Below the pieces are notes generated by a model. It saw nothing but the letters and a program-made list of their open reading frames with translations. It was not told the origin of the DNA and made no database searches. This document shows, one piece after another, positions 1 through 12,746 of a DNA stretch of 64,000 nucleotides. This stretch comes from Scytalidium lignicola (Eukaryota; Ascomycota; Leotiomycetes). Where the stretch lies: positions 1-64,000 of the forward strand of contig NCSJ02000192.1 in NCBI GenBank assembly GCA_002812745.2, read 5' to 3'. The position numbers and the translations under genes were made by a program. The first letter of the stretch is position 1. Every line of letters starts with the position of its first letter.

Positions 1-857
1 AAAAGAAGTTAATCTAAAAAGAGAATATAAGGTTNAAGAAAATCATCAATCATAAGATGTATTATNAAAAAATTATAATACTTGGTTAAATGGATAAGAT
101 ATCCAGAAAATAAGAATAAATAAGAACTTACTTTTAATCTTACAAGTTATGAAAAATTACTAAAAGCATATTATCAAGCTCATCCTAGAATAAATTTCTA
201 GGTGATAAAATCATAAAGTCAAAAGAAAAAAGAGTTAATAACAAAAGAAGAAGTTATGCTTAAGTCAATAAAATATAACTTTAAAGTTTATAAGGAATTT
301 TATTTCTCTTATTTCTCTTTACTCTTCTTAGTATCTAGTTTATCCAAGGTTTTTAAACCATGATAAATTATCTTCTTAGTATGCTTTCGAAGAAAAGACT
401 TATTATTTGTCCAGACAAGCAAGACAAGTAATAACCTTGGCCAAGGCTTAAGAAGCTTAGGTCAAGGTAGTAAAAGTCTTCTTATACTTAGAAGAAAGAC
501 ACTTGTTCTTATGTTTATATGACTTTTAAGAGGATATATAAAGATACTTATCATTATATTTATAGTTGTTATGAACATATTCCTTATAATGATCAGAATC
601 AAGGACTATCTTACATAGTAGTCCTTTTCATTTACAATATGTACAAGGTATTACTTTAATCTTAAGGTTTTGGATATAAATATTAAAACTTAATCTTTCT
701 TAGTATTTCCTTGATCATAATCATTTTAATAAATTGTTGTTGTTAAGATTTGAACATTTTGGTAGTATAATAAAAAGGAAGAATAGATTAATGAACAATA
801 AGATTATTCATGATAATAATTAAATGTTAAGGTAACATTAATGCAAAAAGGGGATAA
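1..857 (+). mobile_element. 3' end of a mutated chromovirus (E0): chromodomain, 3' UTR, polypurine tract
   Basis: Very AT-rich. Frame translation at roughly 60-190 reads as a chromodomain of Ty3/Gypsy chromovirus integrases: YLVKW at the start, then a YPE motif, and further on a run ending AYYQAHPR. In-frame TAA codons sit where Gln or Trp is expected. Chromodomains at the Pol C-terminus target integration to marked chromatin (family knowledge). Nothing is readable from 240 to 845. A purine tract AAAAAGGGGATAA at 846-857 lies directly before an LTR start, as a plus-strand primer site does. The element enters from outside the window. Confidence 0.65.
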
Positions 858-1315
858 TGTTATAAGTTTGACTAAACAAGTTATTTGGTATAAGCTTAAG
901 GTTTAATACACAGTAAGTATACACAGAGAATTTAACAATTAGGGGGTTATATGATTAGGATTATTAGATCAGAGTAATCTAATGATCCAAAGACCTGGAT
1001 CAAGGGATCATAGTAATCTAATAATCTAACTGTATTTCATTATCTATATAAGCATACTATAAGAACATAAGAGTAGACTTCTTGTGTTCAACCTAAATAC
1101 ATTATTAGATCCTACCCTTGACTTAGTCACCTGTTTGTATGTCATACATTTCCGTTGTCCTTGAACATTTACCCTACCCTTGGCTATCCAATGACTTAGA
1201 TAGTGTAGTTTTGTAACATTATAACTGTAGTCAACTAGGTTATACTTTATTAAACTACTTTAATAACTAGAATCAAAACTCTAATTAATCTTTTAATAAA
1301 AATATGCTTATAACA
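858..1315 (+). repeat. Long terminal repeat, 458 bp, probably 3' LTR of E0
   Basis: The segment starts TGTTATAAG and ends CTTATAACA, a perfect 9-bp inverted terminus of the TG...CA type. It is immediately preceded by a polypurine tract, so it fits a 3' LTR. No second copy is obvious in the window and no target duplication can be tested because the partner LTR is outside. Confidence 0.6.
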
Positions 1316-4300
1316 AACTAAGGAAATGTTAATGTCCAAAGAAGCTTATAACCTTAACCTTGTTGGATAATAAAAAGAAAAAGCTTTTTATAGCATTTTG
1401 ACAAATACTTAAGATTCTCTTTGCTTTTATATCTTTAGAAGAAGTAATAATAAGGATAAATAATAAGGTTCATTATATTATGGAGAAATCAAGATGATTA
1501 TATATAATAATCCCTTTNAAAGTCTAANATAAACAAAGGAGATAAANAANANAGTAAGCTTTGATTAANAATAGAGTANAGNAGAATATAGTCTNCTTAN
1601 CTTTAGTNTAANAGTATAAATANAATGATAACAATAAGGAGAAGTTAGGACTTTGGACAATCAATAAGATAAACATTTATATTTATGGATTTTATACTAT
1701 ACTAACTAAGGCTGAAGATATAGATAAGAAGGCTTGTATTCTGAAGTATTAGTTTATATCAATTGTTATTAATGAATATGTTATTATCTTAAGATATTTA
1801 TGGTTTAATAATGTAAACCTGAATATATAATAGTAGAAAAGGGAATAGAAGTATTANTTTGAGACTAAGAATTATACTATTTACTTTATAAGGTAGTTTA
1901 TAAAGTTATTNAAAAAAAGAGAAAGATACTTNTTTTATTCAAAGCCTTCTTTGAANATATNTTANATTATATNNANATTAAGGNAATGTAAATCAANGAC
2001 TTNTTNAACTNTNAATAATAATAAGTTAATATAGTNTTAGAGTAATANNAAGACTTNANAGATATGTTTNANAAGGAGAANNNAGTTAAGGTNCTTAGAA
2101 TTAANANCTTATATTATACTATTAAGCTTGTTGATAATATAACATTATTATAGAAACTTGTCTATTTGNTANTAGAAAAGGAAATGAAGACATTGAGNAA
2201 GTATATTTATAACTTGTTAGAGAAAAGGTAAATTTAGCAATTTACTAGTCTAGTAAGCATGCTAATGTTATTTATCCTTAAGAAGGATAGTAAACTTTGA
2301 CTTTATATTGATTATAAAGGTTTTAATAAGGTTATTATCAAAGATCAAACANCTTTNTTATTAATTTCANAAACCTTAAACTANTTANGAAAAGTAATAA
2401 TATATACTAAGTTANATNTGAAGAATACTTATCATTAAATCTGGATCNANGAAGGNAATAAGTANAAGATAGCCTTTTACATATAATATANTTATTANAA
2501 ATATTATATTATNNTNTTTAAGNTNTANAATATACTANTGATATTCTAATAGTATATTAATAAAGNNTTAANTAGACTAGTAAACATTATNTNTATGATT
2601 TATCTANATGATATCTTAATCTTCTTTAAAACCAAAGAAGAGCATATAAAGTATATTTGACAAATACTCAAGTACTTAAGGTAATATTATTTATATGTGA
2701 ATATATTTAAGTATGATTTTTANANNAAANAAGTAAAGTTTTTAAAGTATATTATATCTTTTAATAATATNTTNATAAAGGAAAGNTAAATTACTATTAT
2801 TCAANANTGNCTAATCNTTACNTCTTTTAAAGATATNTANGTTTTTCTAGGATTTGTTAATTTNTACAAAAGGTTTATTAAANATTATTCAAAAATAATA
2901 GCTNTTTTATNANATCTTNTAAAGAGAATNGAAAAGANGNGAAAAGTTNANATATTTAAACTNANANAGTTAATGTTATNAGTNTTTAACAAGTTTAAAN
3001 AGGCTTTTNTTANAATGCTTATTCTTATGNATTATACCNTAAGACTACTTATAATGTTNAAGANANATGNATCTNGATTTNTTANAANTGNTNTTTTATC
3101 CTANTTNATCATTAAANAGNANTANTTNAATTAGTNTTTTATTACNTTNTACTCAAAGAAGNTGAATNTTATANAANANGTATATAATACTCTTGANNAA
3201 GAAATNCTTGTTATAATACAAGTATTAAAGTAATAAAGGNATTACNTAGCTTANACNTTATTNANAATANTNATCAANANANATNATAANAATCTTAAAC
3301 ANTTTATNAACAAGGANAAACTAAATANAAGNTAAGTATATTANATTCANAAGTTANNTGAATATAACTTTANGATAAAGTATAAAANAAGTAAGATTAA
3401 CCTTNTTAATAGTTTNTNAAGATNACTANACTATAAACTTAAGTNTAATAAANTTNTAAGAGATTTNATGTTAATGTTAAGAAAGAAGATGTAGAATATA
3501 TTTTATATTAAAGTTAAGAAAGCATTTTAACAGAAAATTAAAATATTAGCTGATAATGTTATAAAGANAAGAAATACTTAAAGANGTAATACTTAAAGGA
3601 GTAATTTCCAGACTAAGTACNTTAAGCTTAATNATTAGNTNANGCTTGTATATATATAANCAGTCATGNATTCANNAAGANANTNTTATAAGGTTATANT
3701 ANNNAANNTAACTTATAAGCTTAAGCTTGTTATTAAAACTAGTAATTACAAACACCTTATCTTATAAATATATACTTGTTTAATAAGTATACTTGAAATA
3801 GTAAATAGTTCTCTTACTAAGTTGATAANTAACTTAATANANAACTTNNAANAAANGAATACCTTTGTTCAAGNACAGCATTAACAGTTGATTCANAGGA
3901 AGAGAATTNTTAAANCTGTTAAGAAGAAACCTTAATGTTATAAGAATAATANTTCTTAGAGTANGTTAACCTTTAAGAANAAANGCCTTATANAAANGTA
4001 TAANNAGTAAAGCTTTAAGAGAANTTATNCTAAGATAANATAGTNANAGTGAGACTGTAAAGAAGAGNTTATNATTATGAAATATAATAACTAAGANATT
4101 GAAGAAGAAANTANNAATATNAATAANAGATTAAGTAAAGTTGAAGANTTANAATNTAATAAGGGAAATTACAAAGAAGAATCNATAGNCTTAANGTATA
4201 ATGANCAGAANATTAAAGGANAAACCTTANATTTNNATAAGGAGTTAAAAGCAGTCAAAGAGCAGTTATAAAGAATAGACTACATAAGTCTTCTTTAATA

Positions 4301-4754
4301 CTAAGGCAAAATATATATCCTAGACAATAATATAATAAGGATAGAGATATTGACTACAAATTATAATAACTTTATAATAAAGCATTTTAGAATTTTAAAA
4401 ATATTAAAATTAATTTAGCAAAAGTATTTTTAACTAAGCTTAAGAAGAGATATAAAGTGTTAAGTATATATTTATGTTGTTTGTTAGAGAATAAAGATAA
4501 GGCAATATATATTATATAAAACATTAGCATTGTTATTTTACTTAGAGTAATTATAAATAAAGATTTTAATGGACTTTATCATAGATTTACCTTTAAGCAA
4601 ATAGAATAATATAGTATATAATTTGTGTTTAGTTATTATTAACAAGTATATATGAATAGTATGATACATTCCTTGTAAGAAAACAATTATAACATTAGAA
4701 TTAACAAAGTTATTTTTATAATATATTATTAAAGATTTTAGTATTTTAAAAGGC
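1316..4754 (+). mobile_element. RIP-degraded Ty3/Gypsy element E1, left part (protease end, RT, RNase H, integrase)
   Basis: Extremely AT-rich, with many ambiguous bases. Recognisable in order are: the end of protease (around 1700-1830); RT (around 2260-2900) with KKDSKL, then YIDYKGFNKV, the YLxDILIFF active-site region near 2598 and FLGFVNFYKRFI near 2845; RNase H (around 3100-3260); and integrase (around 4290-4754), with the zinc-binding region and then MDFIIDLPLSK, the first catalytic-Asp region, near 4568. Stops replace Gln and Trp codons throughout. No gag is recognisable, so the 5' part is lost or unreadable. The integrase stops at 4754, where E2 is inserted, and resumes at 12946. Confidence 0.75.
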
Positions 4755-4948
4755 TGTTATGGCGTTCTTAGGAGTGCCGGGTCGGTCATACCTTATTCCT
4801 TAGCTTGACCGTAGCCGGGTCGGTAATACTTTATTCCATAGCCGGGTTGGTCATACTTTATTCCATAGCTAGCTATATCATGTGCTTTGGCACCAAGGAG
4901 AATAGATCATCCTTTTTACCTCCAATACAATTGACCTATACCATGACA
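4755..4948 (+). repeat. 5' LTR of E2
   Basis: 194 bp, beginning TGTTATGGCG and ending CATGACA. It aligns without gaps to 12747-12940. It contains internal short repeats built on GTCGGTCATACCTTATTCC, GTCGGTAATACTTTATTCC and GTTGGTCATACTTTATTCC. Confidence 0.92.
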
Positions 4949-4950
4949 GA

Positions 4951-4966
4951 TGGTAGCAATATCAAC
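4951..4966 (+). other. Putative primer-binding site of E2
   Basis: TGGTAGC begins two bases after the 5' LTR. This matches the first bases of the complement of the initiator tRNA-Met 3' end used by Ty1/Ty3-type elements (TGGTAGCGCC). Beyond seven bases the match decays, so the tRNA identity is tentative. Confidence 0.5.
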
Positions 4967-5298
4967 GTTCCGGTCGTGAATCAGCCAGGGAAACTGATTC
5001 TGAGACCACCAGGGTGAGAGATCTCTAGCACCATAGTCTTTCTATGCCCACACAACTAGATACAGCCTTGCTAGCAGAATACTTGTAACAATTCATCGAC
5101 TTAGGCCATAGCTTCGCAGCAGAGATACTTCCAAAGCACTGAGATTTAATCGATTAGGTCAGATCAGCCTTGCCTTACCAAAAGGAGACCAGGTCATCAT
5201 CATCCTCGTTTCCTATCGAATGGGCTACCTCAAGATGACAACTCCGTACAGTAATTAACCGGTTTAAGAAGGCTGCCAGCCTGCCAGGAGCAGCCATA

Positions 5299-7250
5299 GT
5301 GAACCCTGCGGAAACATTAGTACTTGCTGCCAAACTTCTAGAGCCAAAGTCAGGCACAGAATCACTACCTCCAATGACAGCTGTAAAGTCTTCAAAAACA
5401 CCATCAACAACTTCTCAAACTTCATACTTGCAGCAGCCCCCTGCCCAAAACACACCCAATCTAGCTGCCGGAGAACAGCAATTCCCCAAAGACCTCCTTG
5501 TTTACCTTGCTGTTTACCCTATCAGGCCACTTTTACTATCAACACCAAGTCAAACTAAAGACGCAATTGTAAGTAATGCAACAACTTTTACCGAATTTAC
5601 ATTTAAAGTTGCTGTTACTACGCAAAAGGAAAAGTCAGTTCTTATACCTAGCCAGAGTACTAACAATACAACTACATCACTAGTTACACAACTAGGAAGG
5701 ACTATAGCTCAACCTTCAATTACATCCACAACATCTACCCACCCTCCCTCTGCCACCAAACACTCCTTAAGGTCACCCAACTCCATAACTATAAAACTAC
5801 GTCAGCAACCTTCTCCTTTCCTAGAACACTCAGTTAAAGAGCCACTTCAGTCAGAAACTACTCCCGAATTCATACCCAATCAGCCACCCAACGCCGAGAT
5901 GCTTAGGTTTACTCCAGAGGAATTACAGCAAGTAGCCAAAATCCTCAAGAACATAACTCTAGCAGCCTAGCCAACACCCCCTAAAGCATTAGACCTAGGA
6001 TACTTTTATCCCAACATGCCTAAGGATCATGAATAACTTGACACAAACGTAGTCGAAAAGAATAGAAAGACCTACTATCGAAATGTCTTTTCATTCACCA
6101 ATCATGTGAAAGCCTTTGCTTCTACCAAGGACCAGGCCCAAATCAAGGCAGTACTAGACTTGTGCTTCCACGGTAAAGCAGAGTAATAGTAGAACTCCTT
6201 TGACAATGTCCGCCGAGCAGGGCTGATCAGCATTCCAAGCCTAACAACATATTGTTCAGCCTTAAAAACCTGCTTCCAACCCTCCCCATCTGAGGCGTTC
6301 AGCAGATATGAAACAACATGATATACAGTAGATGACTGTCGTAAGCGTAAGTCGACTACGGAATACCTAACCACACTCGAATCGGCAGTTAGAGCTTGTG
6401 GCCAAGGTCTAAGCGCCGAAGACAATGCTAAATATGGTATTGTCATTCAATCTTGGATAAAACTAGACTTACCATTACAAGTAAATATACCAGAGCCAAC
6501 CAAAGAGACAACGTTAGAACAGTTCATCATGACCCTCCTAAGTTGGCAGTCTAATTGGTTTGACCATTATCCCCCCAAAGAGACACTCCCTTATCGCCAA
6601 CCATATAGTAAGTTGTCATATTCACAACCACAATCTTTTCCTTACTGTTCTTCGAATTGAGTACCTCACTCTGACAACTCAAGTTTTAGAAACCTTGCAT
6701 ATGGACCTAAAGGTCAAAGATCCTTATACAACCAAGGCAAACCTTTTAGTCCACCTAACTTTCAGAACAGATTTTCTTCTACTCAAGCTGCTCAAAGGTC
6801 AAATCAGAATAGTACTAACATACTACAGAACTGGACATCATACCAGTTCTGTAACCAGTCTACTAACGTACCAAGACAATCAGGACAACTATGGCCTCTA
6901 CGCCGTCAACTTCAAATCACCGGCGGTCCAGCAAACCAGCTAAGCCCTCAACAACGAACGTTGCCAGCGGCCAACCAGAAGGCTTACATAGCAAGCTAAG
7001 AAGAGGATGCCATAGATGACCCTAACTATCATCAAGACTAAGAAGCTCAAAACCTATACACCCAAGAATCGGAGGATATATCCTATGACCTTGAACAAAG
7101 ACCTCCTTCTATAAGCAACGTTCAAGACATGAACTATGTTGAGGAAGACCTCGACACCGAACTTACCATAGCTCTGCATATAATACCGTCAACTATAAGA
7201 CCAACTACAGCTTACTTTACTAGTACCCCCACTAAGCAAACAGTTATTCC
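5299..7250 (+). pseudogene. E2 Gag region (nonsense-mutated)
   Basis: An open, Ser/Thr/Pro-rich N-terminal stretch (5299-5970) is followed in the same frame by a capsid-like region. It contains GYFYPNMPKDHE (around 5998-6033), TYYRNVFSF and a segment ending LDLCFHGKAE (around 6150-6182), which resembles capsid regions of fungal Gypsy Gag. Stops occur at Gln-like and Trp-like positions (for example 5968, 6034 and a cluster near 6184-6192) rather than through frameshifts. No intact Gag can be made. Confidence 0.7.
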
Positions 7251-7257
7251 TTAACAC

Positions 7258-7320
7258 TGCCATCATTGCCAACAAGTCTTCACCTCAAAAAACAAACTAT
7301 TCAAACACTTACCAACATGT
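7258..7320 (+). other. C2H2/C2HC-type zinc finger between Gag and protease of E2
   Basis: The pol frame reads CHHCQQVFTSKNKLFKHLPTC, with Cys-x2-Cys, a 12-residue spacer, His, four residues and Cys. This is a classical finger spacing and unlike the CCHC knuckle of retroviral nucleocapsid. It lies in the nucleocapsid position and is preceded by an in-frame TAA. Confidence 0.6.
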
Positions 7321-7419
7321 TCTACCTGAACAACCATAGAAGCATAAGCCTTAGCATTACTCTCAGCGGCAGTCAAAGAGAAAGTCTCCACAACATTACT
7401 ACTACAAATTGACACAGGT

Positions 7420-8181
7420 ATGAAGTACAGAGGATTCACTTATGCTAAAGTACAAGTCCGGCTTCAGAAAGAAGCTAAACTTACTAAGGTATGCCTTGAT
7501 TCTAGTTGTTCAACCACTTTGGCAGATAAGGAATTTTTGACAACTCAACTTAAGGATAAATTACAAATTCGTATTATGGCAATGTTACTAACAGTCCAAG
7601 GCATAGCAGGAAACTCTTACAAAACTGCAGAATATGCTATCATTGATATTCGTATCCCAAGTATAGAGTCTGGCAAATCAAAAGATCACCATGCAAAGGC
7701 AGTAATACAAAAAGAGGTCCACATTGTGGACAAGCTCCAAGCCAACATGCTTATCAGCATAGATGTTATGGTACCTGAAGAGATGATTCTGGACCTAGGA
7801 AACAAGCAATTACACATAAGTTCTTGTAATGTCACTGCTAACGTAACAGTACGCCAGTGTGCAAGGCTCCAGGCGAAGCCAGTACATGCTAGGTCTACTA
7901 CACTAATCCCTCTACATTCTATAGTTCAAATTCCAATTCACCAAGCCATCCACATAGATCAAGATTACATTTTTAAACCTGACAACACTAAACACTTAAC
8001 TACATACACCCAAGTCTTGAACTGTTCTACACCAGCTATTTTAGCTCATAATTACTTGAACCAAGCTGTTAAGGTACAACATAACGCCTGCTTAAGCCAT
8101 TTACAAGAACTTAAATGTGAGCACACCCTCATTACCAACGCCTTTTACAACAACATGGAATTACTGGAGATGGCCAAGTAA
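7420..8181 (+). pseudogene. E2 retropepsin-like aspartic protease region
   Basis: A 253-codon open stretch in the gag-pol frame. Residues 26-35 read CLDSSCSTTL, the position of the retropepsin Asp-Thr/Ser-Gly motif, but here it is Asp-Ser-Ser. Downstream, MLISIDVM resembles the region containing the hydrophobic-Gly flap partner (ILGxDVL). In the element this would cleave the polyprotein. The missing Gly in the catalytic triplet and flanking stops suggest it is dead. Confidence 0.65.
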
Positions 8182-8469
8182 CCACCTGCTCACCAGCCTA
8201 GATAGGTTTACTCTACTATAATGTCCTGCTTAGCAACTACAACCTTAGTATCATCCTCTATACCTACTCCAAAGGAAACCATTTTACCCAACCAAGTCAT
8301 GATTTATAAGGAACCTGAAAGTCCTACAGTAGTAAAACTAATGAAGGTTGTCAATTAGTATCCAACACTATAAAAGGATTCTGGATCCTTTGTTGACCTT
8401 CTAGAACATAAATAAATGAAGATCCTACTACACTTTAATTAGGAGTCCAAGGTATCAACTAAATCATCT

Positions 8470-10065
8470 AAGATATACTTACTAGAAGAGAAAGATCAGC
8501 AATTAGTTGATAAAACCTTTGATAACCTACACACATCAAAGCATATAGAATGAACTTCGAAACCTACGCCCTTTTCATTCCTAGTCTTCATGGTATAAAG
8601 AACATTACCTTCAAAGGAACAAAAAGGTCGAGTTGTAGTAGACATCAGACTACTCAACCAAGTTACTTTACCTAATGTATACTCAATACCTCTACAATCG
8701 GATATAATCAACTCAGTCCAAGATGCCTAGTTCATATCAGTCATGGACTATGCAAGTTTCTTCTACTAATAGCAAGTAACCAAAGAAGACATTCACAAAC
8801 TCACAATAGTATCCTACCATAGCCAAGAATCATTCTAAGTAACAGTCATAAGGTACAAGAACTCCTTTAGCTATGTCCAATGCTAGATCGATCGGATTCT
8901 AAGACCATACCCTTTTGCCTATGCTTACATTGACGATATTGTAGTGTTTTCAAACTCGTTGGCAGATCACATTACACACTTGACCTACATCTGCAACCTT
9001 TTCCTTAACCTAAGCATTTAAATCAAGCCTACTAAATCATTCCTTAGGTTCCCAACCATTCACCTCCTAAGCCAACATGTTGACTCCTTAGGACTTACAA
9101 CAACAGCAGATAAACTAGAAGCTATCGCTAAGCTTTCCTTTCCCAAGACGTTGAGAGCTCTTAAGACATATTTAGGTCTTATTGGCTAGCTTTGACAATA
9201 TATACCTTGGTATTCAGTTATAACTAAGCCTCTTCAACAACACAAGGTCCTATTACTAAAGAACGCCCCTAATGGCAAGGCCTGAGCTAATTACACTACT
9301 AGGACCAGCATTTTAGATCTAACTCCTAAGGAGATGACAACCTTCCAAGTCCTCCAAGAGCTACTCTCGAAGCCTACTTATTTAATACACTCAGACTCAA
9401 GCTGTCACTTATATATCGATTTAAACATGTCCAAGGAACACAGCTTCAGAGTGATGGCATACCACGTCAAGGATGACAATCAGAAGGACACCAAGGATAA
9501 GTCATACCCCAAGCAAGGCAATATCAAACCAATACTCTTCCTAAGCAAAGCCCTTTCATCGGCTGAACGCAACTATTAGCCTACCGAACTGGAAATTGCC
9601 AGAATAGTATGGATGCTACAGAAGCTCCGCCACTTGGTGGAATCTTCAAAATGCCCTCCAGTCTGTATATACACAAACTACAGAGCTGCCTTGGGCATAG
9701 TCAAACAGCAATCTATCCATACTACATCTGCAGAAAAGTCTAACTTACACCTTGTAAGAGCATCAGAATTTATCCAACGTTTCAAAGTTGAACTGGTACA
9801 CAAGCTTGGCAAGTCTTACACAGTCCCAGACGCCTTGTCTAGACTTGTTACAAAAGCTACTCCTATCCCAGAACATGCCGAATTAAACTTTGCATACGTT
9901 TCCACTATAGCAAAGATGTCCTCTAAGTTTAAGCAAGAGCTCGTTCATAAATACCAACAAGACCTAGCCTATCGACATATTCTAGAACAGGTTAGACAGA
10001 ACAACACCTTACTACCAGAGGATCATGCTAAGCTACCCTTCTATACACAAGATAACTTGGTATAA
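8470..10065 (+). pseudogene. E2 reverse transcriptase and RNase H regions
   Basis: The RT shows KGRVVVDIRLLNQVT, ISVMDYASFFY, HKLTIVSYHSQESF, and the active site YIDDIVVFS at about 8920-8950. The thumb/connection follows with LRALKTYLGLIG. RNase H then runs through YLIHSDSSCHLYIDL (around 9381) and a tether ending YTVPDALSRLV (around 9817). All lie in one frame with isolated stops, for example TAG at 9577. The diagnostic order RT-RNase H-integrase places it in Ty3/Gypsy. Confidence 0.85.
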
Positions 10066-11400
10066 CACCAAGGTGAAATTGAACGTCTTTGTATCCCAAA
10101 GACTATAATAGGACAGATTTTAAAAATTGCTCATGAAGAAGCTAGTCATCCAAACGCTACCAGAACCATGGAACAAGTATCTACATAGTATATTAGACAT
10201 CTTGCTAAAGAAGTACACAAGTACATCCACTACTATGGAGAGTATTAAATCTACTAAACTTGCCAACACAAACCCTATAGATTACTACAGCTTATTATAT
10301 CACCACCAGTACCCTTTCACACTATCTCTATTGACTTTATCCTTAGACTGCTAGAATCCAAAGGATTCAATGCTGTTATGAGTATAACCAACAAATTCAG
10401 CAAAAGAATTACCCTTATTCCAGGGAAGGACACTTGGTCAGCAGTACAATGGGCAGACACACTTATTAAACGTCTACATATAGCAGACTAGAGAACACCT
10501 AAGGTAATTATATCTGATCAAGACTAAAAATTTCTCTTTGCATTATGGAAACACATCTTTACCCGCTTAAGCATTACATTACTCTACTCTACAACATACT
10601 ACTTACAAACTGATAGAGCTAACAAGAGAACTAACCAACAGTGTGAAATCACATTACGATTTCATATTTCTACCTTAGAACTAGGACAAATTAACCAATA
10701 GCTCATATTTCTCCTGAAAATACAGGCAATATATAATAACACTAAGTCAGCCACAAGACAAACTCTGAATGAAATTGTTTATAGGTTTATACTTAACTTC
10801 ACCATCAATCCAACTACTATCCAGTCCAACGTTGAGGAAGAGGTTATTTAATGACAACTAAATTATGTTAAAGCTGAAAAGGCCTTGGAATTCACAAATG
10901 TCTTAGCAAAATATTACTATGACCAAAAACACCTCCTTATCTTCTTAAAACCAGGTAATTACACGTCCATCCACTTACACCAAGACTACGAGTTATCCAA
11001 CAAGCTGTTTCCTAAGATTAGACAATAATATACATGACCATTCAAAGTTATAAAACACGTTGGCCGTCTTGCTTATTGACTTGAAATACTTAACTACTAG
11101 AAGATATATCCTGTTTTTTCCATAACACAGTTAAAGCCTGCACTAGTACCTGATTCAGACCTATTCCAACGTCTAATTCTAGAACAGCCAAGTCTTGTCA
11201 TCTAAGGAGGAGATCCAGAGTAGGAAGTTGAGTGTATTCTAGACAAAAGAGTACAAAAGGTTAGTTGAGGTATGTCCATACAATATCTTGTAAGATGGAA
11301 AGGATAAGATGTTGAGTATGATCAGTGGAGATCTATTAAAGACCTAAATTGCTTAAATCTAATCAAGGAATTCGAACAGAACGTGATCATAAGTATTGTG
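10066..11400 (+). pseudogene. E2 integrase and chromodomain
   Basis: The integrase core is recognisable from MSITNKFSKRITLIPGKDTW (around 10378-10440), with VIISDQD at the second catalytic Asp and TDRANKRTNQ at the third acidic position. There the usual Glu appears as Lys, so catalysis would be lost even without the stops. The chromodomain follows at 11218-11390 (VECILDKRVQ, then YLVRWKG and YDQW). Multiple TAG/TAA codons interrupt the frame; no frameshift is needed to read it. Confidence 0.8.
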
Positions 11401-11429
11401 TATAACACATACACTTTGTACTCACTTTC

Positions 11430-12630
11430 CTTTTAACCTCAAACAATTATACTTTCACCTTCATCTTTAATATTACCAACTGCATCAACGTCATCAATTT
11501 CATCAATTACACACCTTCAGCCATCTATAGCCATAGAGTATACAACTATTATTTGCAACGTCAACACATTCTATCCGCTAACCCTAATGGTAACACAGTA
11601 TAACACCAATCATAAGGCCTTGGATTTTGTCATTAAAACAGGTTATTATAACAAAGTCCTTTTGTTCGCAAAGTTCTACAAACAAGGGCATCATGAAGAA
11701 TTGTTAGAACATGTCAAAGGTTTGAAAGCTAATTACAACAAGATTACCATAAACAAACCTCCGCCTAGCTATATTAAACACTTTATATCAGACAAAGAGC
11801 TTGACAAAGTAAAAGGACTTTAACAGTTCACAAAGCTTCCCTTCAACTTTAGAGGTTTTCAGATTGAAAGCATAAACAAGCTAACTGTAGCCTAAGTACA
11901 ACCAATATATCACCATCTGGCTGCCTTCTAACAAGCATATACCATTGACTATAGTCATCTTTACATTTAGTAGGTTGTCCAGATATACTTAATAATCTGC
12001 TAACACCCAAAGTTGATGAAAGAGTCTATCATTACAAAGCCAACACATAAGTTACTCATAGTCAACATGGACACTTTCGTTAGGTATTACCCTTTATACC
12101 TTCAATTTGTCATAGAGTTTCAGCTAGTCATTCCTCCTTATCCCATGCGTTGGATCCATGACTACATCCATTTACGCCAAACTCAAAGCACAATATTTCA
12201 GTACTTCGAATAGCATGCTAACATTTCCCATGGAGAAGGAGAATATGTCAAGAATATCCTTTTACCAACTCTGTTCCCAGTCATACAAAAGTATACTTTG
12301 GCAATTGACCAACTTAGTCCTACCAAGAAGCTAAAGCAACGCAAAACCAGCCTTGTCTTAATCAAATCAAACACCTTGTCAGACCATAGTCCTGCCTTAA
12401 CTCAACCTTACCACTCTAAGATTCCTGAGCAACCAAAGCAACATGACAAAGCAGAATCTTCTACACAAGCTATCTAACGTGCATCTCAAGCAGAACCAAA
12501 GTCACTACAACAATCAGAAACACATCAAGAGTTTAGCCATCAAATCTCCACAATACTCTTTCAGCTAATCCGCGAAATCGTCAACAATGCTATTGACAAC
12601 CACACCAACGTTACAGAGGAGGATTAGGCA
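11430..12630 (+). pseudogene. Unidentified C-terminal extension of E2 Pol (same frame, env-like position)
   Basis: After the chromodomain the same frame continues about 400 codons, interrupted only by scattered TAA/TAG. A low-complexity Ser/Thr/Ile linker (11450-11560) leads into a Lys-rich segment (YNKVLLFAKFYKQGHHEELL at about 11656-11715) and a Tyr/Pro-rich segment near 12060-12200. No transmembrane or fusion-peptide signature is visible, so there is no support for an envelope. I do not recognise the domain. It could be a captured host fragment or a lineage-specific Pol tail. Confidence 0.45.
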
Positions 12631-12746
12631 CATCACAGTTTATAAGTATTATCATGGGTTTCTTTCAAGTTTATTATTAAGGCTTTGCTTTAGGGCTTCT
12701 ATGGGTATCACAACGAGGGCACAGTACTTTCAAAAGGGTCGGCATA

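Noticed and set aside
11430..12630. Retroviral-type envelope gene in E2
   Set aside because: Position fits, but there is no signal peptide, fusion peptide or transmembrane anchor in the translation.
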